DNA of 64,000 bases. Source: Bugulina stolonifera. Its lineage: Eukaryota > Bryozoa > Gymnolaemata > Cheilostomatida > Bugulidae. Positions 53,931 through 64,000 of this stretch are shown here, one piece after another. Location: positions 14,635,700-14,699,699 of the forward strand of contig OW285191.1 in the NCBI GenBank assembly GCA_935421135.1, in the 5' to 3' direction. Each line of letters starts with the position of its first letter. Within the stretch, counting starts at the first letter, position 1. The notes below the pieces were generated by a model, which had not been told where the DNA came from, did no database searches, and saw only the letters and a list, made by a program, of their open reading frames with translations. Position numbers and translations under genes: made by a program.

Positions 53931-54331
53931 ATAGTGTTACACAATTTACAGACACAATGACCTTACTACTATTGGATCCAGTTTATTTTAGGTAGATGCT
54001 CAAATTAGAAAAAATTCCATAATCGCTTAAAAATCAGAATGATATTATTATTTTTCATAGTGTTACACAACTTACAGACAAAATGACCTTACTACTATTG
54101 GATCCAGTTTATTTTAGGTAGATGCTCAAATTAGAAAAAATTCCATAATCGCTTAAAAATCAGAATGATATTATTATTTTTCATAGTGTTACACAACTTA
54201 CAGACAAAATGACCTTACTACTATTGGATCCAGTTTATTTTAGGTAGATGCTCAAATTAGAAAAAATTCCATAATCGCTTAAAAATCAGACATTAATTTG
54301 TCTAGAATGATATTATTATTTTTCGATCGAA
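53931..54331 (+). repeat. 126-bp unit repeated three times in tandem
   Basis: Copies start at 53931, 54057 and 54183, each beginning ATAGTGTTACACAA and containing TTACTACTATTGGATCCAG and CCATAATCGCTTAAAAATCA. Copies 2 and 3 are almost identical; copy 3 has a short insertion (CATTAATTTGTCTAGA) near its end. Non-coding. Confidence 0.97.
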
Positions 54332-54869
54332 ATCCAGAAATAACTGCTATCACAACAATATGGATGTTTACCATAATAATTCAACTGGTGGGAACAATAC
54401 AAAGGAAAAATGGAAAAATTTGATGATCTTTGAGCAGAGAAATCAAGTAGTGATGCGTGACTATGACCTGTTAATTAATGCAGTTAAAAGTGTAAAATAA
54501 AAGTTCATTCATCCAGTGTTTAATTATGTACGTGTAGATGGAAACATTATTGCATTTACTCCTTGATTCAACTATACAGATTGAAATGCATTAGTATAGG
54601 CTTTATATTTGATATTGAATCTAGAGAATCAGGAGAGGATGACTCCACACTGACTGCAATTTAGCATTGATATATTTCTGGTTTATCACCAACTTTTCTA
54701 CTACTTCAAGATCATTCAATCATGGTCATGTTTTGACAAGAAATAATATGTATATTGGAATTGGAATAAAATGTACATTATAGATACCGTTATATAATTT
54801 ATAGTGATATCCTGAGCAGACATGTTGGTAGCTAGATAAATGGTGTTTGACTGAAATATAGGGAAGAGT

Positions 54870-54916
54870 ATCAAATGATTTCCTCCTTGCGTTAAGGGTT
54901 CCGAAATCACCATCAT
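54870..54916 (-). promoter_or_regulatory. Form-2-like SECIS element in the selenoprotein N 3' UTR
   Basis: On the minus strand AUGA (54916-54913) is followed by a helix strand GGUGAUUUC, then GGAAC with the unpaired AA twelve bases after AUGA, an apical mini-hairpin CCUU-AACGC-AAGG, the returning strand GAAAUCAUU and the UGAU of the quartet (to 54870). This is the SECIS consensus (AUGA...AA...GA), and the extra apical hairpin fits the form 2 type. It lies about 540 bases past the selenoprotein N stop. Helix I below the core looks weak by eye. Confidence 0.75.
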
Positions 54917-55458
54917 GAGTCACTATTTAGTTACAGAGCAAACACCATTTATCTAACTATAAGACTACAGAAAATGCCTTCTTGAAATTATGCTTGGTGT
55001 AAATAGATAGGCAATATCACAACAGAATATCATAAGGCCTACATAAATTAAAATAAATATTTTGGAAGCTTGATTGTTTGGCAAGGGAAATTATAAGTAA
55101 TTATAAAACATTGGATTGAAAAGTTAAGTTAAATTTAGATAGACGGATGCGCTACATTTACAAATACTATCTACAACAAGTACATTATTATGGTATATCA
55201 AACCAGTATAAAGACCTCATAAAAGTTACCATGTAATTATGCTATAAAATGACATACAAATATAGTTTATATCAGATCTGGTTACGAATTCATAAATAAA
55301 AATGAACAACCTATTTAAATATTATAATTGCACTCATTTATCAACAAGCATACAAGTTCAACGTTGCTAGGTCACATTATTCCAGTGGGTAAAGTAAAGT
55401 ACTAAATATACATGATTGTATCCCATAAAAAATTATTATAATATGTTGTCAGGATTTT

Positions 55459-58400
55459 CTACTGAATGCCAGCTTTCTCTAAACCTTGTTTGAGAAACTC
55501 TATGTATCGTTCATTGTCATCTGGAAATTCATCAGACCTACAGAACAAGAAAGTAAGGAATTTAGCTAAATTCACAACAGTATTCGTTTGGTAATGAGAT
55601 ATAAATAGTCTGCATATTTATGTACTTTGACCCTAGTGAATCTAAGCCTATCAAGTTTCCCCAATTCTCCAAAAGACTCCCAGATTTTGAGCCAGTGTTT
55701 TGGTACATCAACCCAGTCCTATTGGACGCTCAAGTCCAAAATTTCCCCAGTTTCACTAGTAGACCTTGGCATTCATGCAGAGAAACAGATCTGGTTACGA
55801 CTAGACAATCCAGTGGAAAGATTTCGTACTGTGCGAGATACAACTCTCGTCTTCTTGAATACTATTCTTCAACTAGAAATTCCTTATTATAAAAAGTTCT
55901 ACAAGAAGCGCACTTCTTATTGCAAGTATCAAACTCTGAATACTGATATTTCTCCATCATCAACGTTAACTTCTTAAAATATAGATATAGGTTCAGATTA
56001 ATACATAATTTATAAACTTAAATTCATTATTTCATTTAAACACATAATCCGACTGTACATGCATAGACTGTGTGTTGGATACCTATTATATGTACATTTA
56101 TAATATAGGTCAGAGGACATACATTGTATATAAAACTAAAGTTATAATATGGCCCATTACTAAGATTAGCTCAAGGAAAGAACTTTCTTTGAACTCACAC
56201 ACAGACTATATAAAACCATACCTAGTCTACATCTAACTGCATTTCTTTATGCAAACCTGGTTTAGAACTTTGTAATATGCACAATTTCTTTGTACCATGA
56301 AATGAAAAATCAATATGATATAATACAAGGTTACTAAATGCTTGGTTATTGACTTTGTCAATTAGTAGTGTTTCCCCCATATTGCCTGGGTTCCAGAGCA
56401 AGAGATTGTAGGAGGGGACATCAAACTCTTAGCTTGGTTTAGTAGAGGATTTGCTCTCGAACTAAATTTTATGAAAAATTAATCAATTAAGACCAAGCTT
56501 TAATTATCGGAGCAATTATACAAATTATAAACACGGTTGTTTATTGGTAGCATCTCCATTACAGAGGAATATTAATTGGACCCCACAAGTTCATTCATTG
56601 TCTTTGGAAGCCAAAGGATTAGTTAACATTATAAGCATTAACTGATACGATTACGTGTGTCCAATCAGTTTGTCCCTAATTGGATCTCATCTCTCTAGAG
56701 AAATGGACTACTTAGTTGACTCAGGAAGAAGAACGGCTAAACTGAAACTGTTCTACGAACCCGAGCAGTATTTCGACACTTACACGGAAAGCATACGGAA
56801 GTGAATAATGGGGTCAGAGAAGCGTGTAATGAAAGGGTTTTAAATTAACAAACAGAATGAACTATTAATTATCCTGTCCACATTAGCAGCGTATAAAAAA
56901 AATACAAGCCAGGTTAAGCATCGCAGTAAAATGTAGGTTAAATACAGACATGCCCTGGTATTTAAATTGTGCCATATTATATTGAATGAGTATATAACAC
57001 ACGTGTGTGTACCCATGTGCCTAATAATATACACATAAAATATTACTGTTGAACTAGCAGTTCCTCTATTTTAAAAATGCACGAATATCGCTCAAGTCAA
57101 AAAACAATTTTACAAATATTCGCTGATGAATTCTTTGCGACATTTCAAATCTGCCAATAACTTTACGAAGCACAGTTTATAAACTCAAGCGAAGGAACGA
57201 TTACAGACTAATAGTTTTTCGGCAAGCAAAACATTTTTTGAAATTGATAAAGCGATTTAGAGGTTGGTGCAAGAAGTTGCTAAAATGTCTTCCATTTTCG
57301 CCATTCCTTATCAAATGATTTTTTCACATTTGATATGAATGGCATTTTCTAGAACACCAGCAGCGTTATTAACTGTATTGCAATCTGCGTTTGTTGGTTA
57401 CTAAAATATTCTGTTTCAACTTTACCCAATTCATAGCAACCATCCTGGTCTCTGTGTACAAAGTATTATACCAAAACAGAACACAGAATAAAAGATGGAT
57501 ACATGGCAGACATGTGCCAAGCAGACAAATACTCAAGTCAAGAGTCAAGTAAGAGTATACATTCCCAATTGATAAAAAGTAATTTAGAGTAAACTCATCA
57601 GGTGAAGCAAGTCAAAAGTAGAGTAAGAGTAAATAAACAGCCATTTTGAAAAGTAAAGTAAGAGTCAAGCAACTAGTGCCAAAATGCTCGAGTCAGAGTA
57701 GAGTCAAAAGTACAGCGGTATGTCAAAGAGAACCAATGGGAATTTTGTAGAACACAAATTTCTGATGTATACAAGTGTGACAACACACAATAGGTAATAC
57801 TTAGTGTTAGATCCAATTTTCTGTCAGTTAAAGTAGTTCTGAGGAACAAAGGCTATTTCAAATTTGCACTTATTATAATGGTAGGTCTGTTTATCTATAA
57901 GCCTCTCAGCTTCTTTATGGTTGACAAGACTTATTACATAATTACACCAAACCAATAGAATTATCATTGATAGCTGAGAGATTAGAGCAAAGTAAGAGTC
58001 AAGCATCATGCTTTCTAGGAGAGTAGAAGTAAAAGTCAATTCCCAGCTTTCACACAATACGAAGGCACAAGTCAAGTGAAAGTAATGAAAAGCTGTTGCT
58101 CGAGTTAACTTGAGTCTCATTTACTCGAGTGCCCATGTCTGATACATGGCTGTGAGAATCAACACGTTCATGTACTTTATCTTACTTACATGTAATTGCA
58201 TGTACTTTATGTATCTAACCATATTGTGGAACCACAATACATGTCCTCAGATTTTGACATCACAGCCAGTGAATTCATGTTGTGGTTTGAACAGTTTTGT
58301 GACATCATGAAGAGAAAAATATAGCCCATAGTAGAATACTTGTGGTTATTTTAATAGCCATGTTCTGCTCTTTCCTTACCCCGATTCTGAGTTGAGCTGC

Positions 58401-61400
58401 TCACTGTCTTCAATATTGTGACCTTGATTGGAGTTCATGAAATCATTGAGGTTGGTGTGGTGTACTACAGTGCCGTTAGGGTGCGAGATGATGATCTCTA
58501 CAGGAAAGCTGTACACATCCATTGATTGGCTGGCGTACCTGGCTAGCTCTGGGTGACTATGCTCAAGCAGCTTGTAGTGCTGAAAGTGAGTTATATAATT
58601 CAATATTACATAATACAGGGGCGGATTTTCAACTTTCAGAAAGGGGGGTCTCCTGCCCACCAAGGAAATTTATTGAGGGTGCGCAGCACCCGAGCCGAGG
58701 GCGCGAAGCGCCCGAGACCAACAGCTGGGGGGTTTGGGGGGCGCTGTAAGCCCCCCCAACGGGGTCCGGGGCGGAGCCCCGGCCGCTGAAGCTTTTTAGG
58801 CTTCATAGAGACCATGTAAACTTGAAACTAAGGACTAAAACATGAAGAGGAACCTTTATGCTGGGGGATTTCAAGCCTTGGGAAAACTCTCACTCTTGGA
58901 CGCTGGAGGCAGAAAATTATGCTATGAAAAACTAAAAACTGCGCTTGATAGTAATTTATAGATATGATATTAAATAATTTTTTATACAAAAATTCATACA
59001 ATTAATAGTAGTAACATCAACAATATTGTTTAGGCTGCATTACAAAACAATAAAATGACAACCTAAATGAATATAATTTTCAAATATTAAATTAATAAAA
59101 TGTAAATAATTATTATTTATATTTTATTAATTTAATATTTTAAAATTATAATTATTTATAAATTACATTTTAAAAAGAAAATCATTGTAAGCAACATTAG
59201 GATTATCATTCATAAGATAATCATAATGTTCATGATGTTCTGTTGTTAAATGAAAACTAAATTGGAAATTCATATATTCATAACTCTGACTGCTAGTTCC
59301 TCTTTTTCCCCAATCTGAATCTCGAATCTGGGATCTAAGAAAATTCAAATAATTAATGTAATCATAATGAAATATTCTATTGAATATTCGTAACTCTGAG
59401 TGATAGTATAGTTCCTCTTTTCTCCTAATCTAGGAAATTACCCAGGACAAAACAGGAAAAGAGAATTAACTTTGCTAAAATGCAAAGTGGTACAATAAAC
59501 TCTTTCTGGAAAATGTAAAGGTGATATTATTAGAATTATTCAGTGAATTAGCCAAGCAAACTTTGACTGTACAGTAAACAAGAATGTCTGCAAGAAGTTT
59601 ATTGATAGCACAATCAATTGACTTTGCTGATCTACCTGAGAGCTACTTGCAGGAATATGAAACTTAAGCTATATTTACTGCGATCCTAATAAGTAACTAT
59701 GGAAATCATGGCGACCTCCATAGAAAAACTTTCTAAATGGGAAAATCTTTGAATATGGCCAAAAATCAATCAATTTCAATTTTTTTTTCAGCAAATAAAA
59801 GGGGGGTCGCGAGACCCTGGCGACCTACAGTAAATCCGCCCATGTAATATATAATACTATATTATACAATACAGCAGTATATAACATATAGCACTTATAT
59901 TACATGTGGATAATACAGCATTACATAATATATGGTACTTATATTACATAATACATTACATAATATATAATGCATCACATAATACATCATTGCATTCCAT
60001 ATATGATATTATGATTATATACCTATGGAAATCATGTACATAGGTATATACATTGTATAATATGTATTATGGTATTACATAATTACATACGTTATTGTAT
60101 GATATAATAGAATTATTTTATTACGTAATAATATGTTACATGTCTTATATTATTATTATATATCATAAATATGCAACCTCAATTAGCACAAGTTTCCTAT
60201 TGTGAAATATATAACAAGAATCAACCCCCAGATAGTAATTAGTATTGATAAAAATAATAAATTGTTGCCCTTCTCTACAGCAAACATGTGATAATTAATA
60301 TAGCTATACTTTCCAACCCCCTAACAGAAAAAATCACTGTTGAGGTACAGAAATACCATAATATACCATAATATATAGTTGTCCTAGTAGGCCTGTGTGG
60401 TAACAGCACAGCCAGGTGAATGCACTTGGTGTTAGTGACACATAGGCCATATGGCTGTACTAAAGAATTTGCAAAGTTGTAACATTACACATATTGAAGA
60501 TTTCGCTGCACCGCACACACCTAGTAAGTAGTATAGCAGGACGTGGTAAAACTAAAAATACTCAGCCGGTAGCCTGGAGCCTAATAAAAGTTTGACGTAG
60601 GACATTAGGAAGCGGAAATGGCAGAGATACAAGAATCACTAGACTAGCGAATATCGGCCCGAGTAAATATTTAATCCTATTTTAGTTAAAAAAGTGTGAT
60701 TTAATGAGTCATTGGCCGTTGACTAGAGTCAAGGACGTAAGCATGGTCTATTGACCTTGTGATTAGCATTATGCCTTGATGTTCGCATAAAACAAGGTAG
60801 ATCCCTTATTGCCAGATAAACTGCAAAGTACAGAAGATGCATTATCGAATCTACATGGTGTAGTTTTTTAAACATGTGTAAGGTTTATGTTAGTAAACGG
60901 TATGCATGTACAGGTATATACATACATAAAATAATATACATGTACATACATGCATATATAGTAACTACATGTATATAATGATCATAATTAAAATAAAAAT
61001 AGATTCTGAGTAGCAGCTATTCTCCCTTTATAAGAAATTGATAGGCTAGAATACTACACTCATCATTGTACCTTGAGGTCAGCTACCAGAGCCCAGGAGG
61101 AGACAAATCTCTCTTTCAACAGAGAGATAACTCCCGCACTTTCCAGGATGGTCTCCCGGAGAGTGCGGGCTGAACCTCAGCAGGACTGGTCATCTAGAGC
61201 TCCCCACAGAGCTATCAGATGGACTAGCTTATTCTCTGACTGAGCTGTTTGGTGAGCTTGTGTGTAGTTAAAGTAGGGCACCTACAACAGCATACATGTG
61301 GGATAACACCATGTGTATGTGTTACCTAGCTAGGGCTAAGGCTCAACAACATGTACTAGAAATACAAACAGACAGAGTGTATCTCACCGTTTTGAAGGGA

Positions 61401-63544
61401 TAAAACTCTATCTCCATGGCCCTTTCACACACGTCAACCTGCACCTCTTTAGACCAGGTAATGTCTTGTAGCTCTGGTTCATAAGATTCACTTTCTTGTT
61501 TGAGTGAGGTACGCAGGTCATAGCCCTCGTACGTAGCGGGACGTGATGGAGCTGTGACCCGTAGCTCCATCTGCTGCATATATCCTATATCTACCTCCAT
61601 GGAATGTTCTGGATCATTTTTCAACCACTCCATATCTGTGTTCACAAATGGATGTACACTTGCACATTATGTGAGTCACTAAAGTAATGTATATTACTAC
61701 ATAAAATGTAAAACTTATGCGAGTTCTAGAATAGTGCTCTAAGTTTAATAACTAAGCAGGTTATAAAATATGTTTATGGATAAAAGATAAGTTTATTTCT
61801 GCTACAACATACATGCAGATGCATATGAGTAGCACCCCACAGTGCTATAAGCTGATGGCAGTATAGCTAATAGTATTCACTTACCTACATTTAGTCTTTT
61901 GTTATTCGGTACATGCATTTGGAAATACTTTATCTTAGTGAGATCTTTTGAAATAACCAGTCGACCTTTAAACTGAGCAGGTGTGAACCAATATGGCTGC
62001 CGAGGAGGCTCTTGGAGCTGAAACTCAGCATGAACCCTACAGATATATTTTATTGGAGTGAGTATGCTATACATGACATTATACTGTGACACGATTTAGA
62101 GAACGCATCTATGTAAATGTGAGCAGACAACTCTAGCTAATTATAATTACACACAGCAGACAACTCCTAAACAAGCGGACCATAGGGTAAGAACAGATAA
62201 CTCAAAAATGAGCATATGTACAGTGTACTATAATGGCTGATATTACTCAGGACATGTGGTGTTATAATTATAGTATATCACTATCTGTCAGCCATCACTT
62301 AGCAGCTGCACAAGTTATTCAATCTAAAGCATCTGCAACTGTGAAATGTATCTAATGTAGCAGCTATTAATATATAACTTTCTCTCTTTTAGATTTAATC
62401 TAGTCCACAGTATAGGTTACAGCATGTACTTGTACTAACCCACGTAGGCAATATACTAATATATTATAGAGAGAATCCAAGCCTGGTTTACCCTGTTGGT
62501 ACAACTAGCCCTGCTAAACCCATGAAAACTAAATACAATAGAGATATCACACAGAGAGCAGACAGTGTATCCATACCAAAAACACAGCTAACCTGATGGA
62601 GATATCGAGCCACTCGTCATTGTAAGCTCTGAGACAGGCCAGTGATCCCTGTGGAGCAAATCTAGAGTTGATGAAGGGACGGGGGTGTAACATCGCTAGT
62701 AAGTTGTGTAGTAATAGTAGATCACCGGTTAGTCGAGGTGGATGATACCTGGAACATACGTACATGTAAGTGTAGGTAGATGTGGATGTTATATAGTACA
62801 TGATACATATACACAATGTCGGCATGTAGATGCTACACAGACGAAGGTCTCAGATGAAGATATGAAAATTATCACCATATTATGATTGTTGTATATTAAA
62901 CTGACTTTGATTGCAGCTATAATAAATGTATATCCTAAAGAGATTGTTATGAATTGTAGGGTATTTACTATGCACTCGTATATAAGATGTTTGATGGATT
63001 AAAATAGAAACTTTTGAAGGAAGTAAGACAGCCAGATCTTTTAGTTCCCTGTTTGCATATAATACATGTAGATCATACAATATAATGTTACATGCACGTG
63101 TACATATTACATTGGGTGGTATATAATGTACATGCCATGTGTACGTGGAACATTGGGTAGTAGATGAATGGGAACTCTTATCAGATCATTGGTGATGACC
63201 TACATGGTTGTATATATGCAACTTCCTTGTTAAACAGTCTAATGTCTAATACAGAATGTAGAATATTTTACAGAGCACTCCTAGTCCAAAGCAGCTGCAT
63301 GTTGCATGAGATACCAAGTACAGGGAGAGATGAGGTGAAGCACTAACCTATTGCTAGAGAGTAGGACATGCTTCAGGTGGTAGTTGTCCTCCTCTGACTG
63401 GGAACCAAATGGGGTGATATGGTAAGGAACTCCGATGTCAACGTCCCCATTTTTTGATAGAAATAAAGAGAAGTACCTGGTTGCAAAGTTCTGGAGATCT
63501 ATGGCAGGTTGAGTCCATGCACGAAGACCTGACAGAGCAGTTAG
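55459..63544 (-). CDS. SELENON: Selenoprotein N, C-terminal 413 residues, in-frame UGA = selenocysteine; 5' end outside window
   Basis: Exons in transcript order: 63348-63544, 62593-62748, 61885-62036, 61388-61635, 61072-61281, 58380-58579, 55459-55537; GT/AG sites and phases all agree and give 414 codons with TAG. The fifth exon encodes [16 protein letters not shown], then TGA (61177-61179), then [13 protein letters not shown]: the SCUG redox motif of SelN. Other SelN blocks include [42 protein letters not shown] and HPNGTVVHH. Known role: ER-membrane glycoprotein with a thioredoxin-like redox centre, modulator of calcium pump activity and redox balance. A SECIS-like hairpin lies in the 3' UTR. 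An ordinary gene finder would stop at TGA or skip this exon. The N-terminal membrane segment and EF-hand region lie beyond 64000. Introns carry two transposons. Confidence 0.95.
57507..58141. mobile_element. hAT-family miniature transposon with perfect 8-bp target duplication
   Basis: Ends CAGACATGTGCC and (inverted) CAGACATGGGCACTCGAGT are flanked by identical ATACATGG (57499-57506 and 58142-58149). The interior is rich in imperfect repeats of AGTCAAGTAAGAGT. No transposase; 635 bp, inside the last intron of selenoprotein N. Confidence 0.93.
58616..59844. mobile_element. DNA transposon remnant with TIRs, GC-rich stem-loops and an AT-rich palindrome
   Basis: Ends CAGGGGCGGATTT and AAATCCGCCCATG are inverted repeats with one mismatch. 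Just inside the left end are GC-rich hairpins (GGGTGCGCAGCACCC, GGGCGCGAAGCGCCC, GGGGGGCGCTGTAAGCCCCCC, CCGGGGCGGAGCCCCGG). Near 59085-59150 an almost perfect AT-rich palindrome is centred on TAATTATTA. The right end has GGGGTCGCGAGACCC. No clear target duplication. It starts 37 bases upstream of selenoprotein N exon 58380-58579. Confidence 0.72.
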
Positions 63545-63884
63545 CTACAAGGACAGACAACTTCTATAACCATAGTACGCACTGTTACTAGTACATGCCC
63601 TGGTCAAGTACACTCCATCATACTAGTTACAGTAGAAACTAGCAAGTGCTACAAGTTAGCTTATACAACAGTGAAATTTCAGGTCAACCATTACTTTTAG
63701 ATCAATTTGCAGAACAATATTAGACAGTAGAGCTAGAGCATACTAAACAATGGTTGGCTGTGTAGTGCAATTGCATAGGGTAGCTTCCTGTACTGCCTAC
63801 CTACCACCAATAATGTATATAATTCGAATTTGATTGTAACACCCTATAGTGTACACTGTACATACAATATAGACTTACATGTAC

Positions 63885-64000
63885 ATGTAGATCGGCTAGC
63901 TTAATATAACATGCATGTAGGCATACAGTGTACATACAGGTAGGCATACGGTGTACATACATGTAGGCATACGGTGTACATACATGTAGGCATACGGTGT
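63885..64000 (+). repeat. 23-bp minisatellite running off the window end
   Basis: The unit CATGTAGGCATACGGTGTACATA is repeated with small changes up to the last base. It probably lies in the next upstream intron of selenoprotein N. Confidence 0.9.

Larger units (their letters stand above)
51730..54869. other. Spacer with promoter of the small peptide gene and a 126-bp triplication
   Basis: 51730-52935 holds the 5' UTR intron, putative first exon and TATA box of the minus-strand peptide gene. 52935-53930 is AT-rich with no recognised gene. 53931-54331 is a three-copy tandem repeat. 54332-54869 is unremarkable and may be intergenic DNA beyond the selenoprotein N 3' UTR. Confidence 0.5.

Noticed and set aside
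61177..61179. TGA read as a premature stop, making SELENON a pseudogene
   Set aside because: It is exactly the selenocysteine of SCUG, the downstream exons are conserved and in phase, and a SECIS-like hairpin is present.

Overview
This is a piece of an animal (metazoan) nuclear genome. The sequence is AT-rich, genes are split into short exons with GT-AG introns, and introns and intergenic DNA carry many non-autonomous transposons and minisatellites. No operons, CRISPR or phage-like features were seen. The gene set (YY1, a HIF-alpha-like bHLH-PAS factor, selenoprotein N, a dihydroceramide desaturase) says animal. Compact genes, a tandem cathepsin B pair and a very common TACATGTA-type palindrome suggest an early-branching invertebrate such as a sponge, but that placement is inference.

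Layout. 1-1764 (+): 3' half of a tubulin-tyrosine-ligase-like gene. 2618-4919 (-): complete five-exon YY1 orthologue, convergent with it. 5050-7190 (+): decayed LINE reverse-transcriptase pieces. 8210-11312 (+): complete six-exon sphingolipid delta4-desaturase (DEGS1-like). 12640-29020 (-): 18-exon HIF-alpha-like gene of about 808 residues. 33078-40739 and 41781-44964 (+): tandem cathepsin B genes with the same six-exon structure; the first has Ser in place of the catalytic Cys, the second is canonical. 50987-51729 (-): two-exon gene for a 94-residue secreted six-cysteine peptide. 55459-63544 (-): the 3' seven exons of selenoprotein N, with an in-frame UGA in an SCUG motif and a SECIS-like hairpin in the 3' UTR. 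Gene models were built by hand by joining conserved reading frames at GT/AG sites with consistent phase.

Mobile elements. Several hAT-like miniature elements can be bounded by terminal inverted repeats, two of them with perfect 8-bp target duplications and one with 7 of 8. There is a tRNA-derived SINE with an 18-bp target duplication, two LTR-like pieces and LINE debris. Almost all the size difference between the two cathepsin genes is insertions into introns 1 and 2 of the Ser copy.

How the genes relate. They are functionally unrelated neighbours, except for the cathepsin pair, which is a local duplication that includes promoter-proximal sequence. The points most worth following up are the Cys-to-Ser cathepsin B, the HIF-alpha-like gene that keeps hydroxylation-type motifs but lacks the FIH asparagine, the selenoprotein N/SECIS pair, and the small secreted peptide gene.
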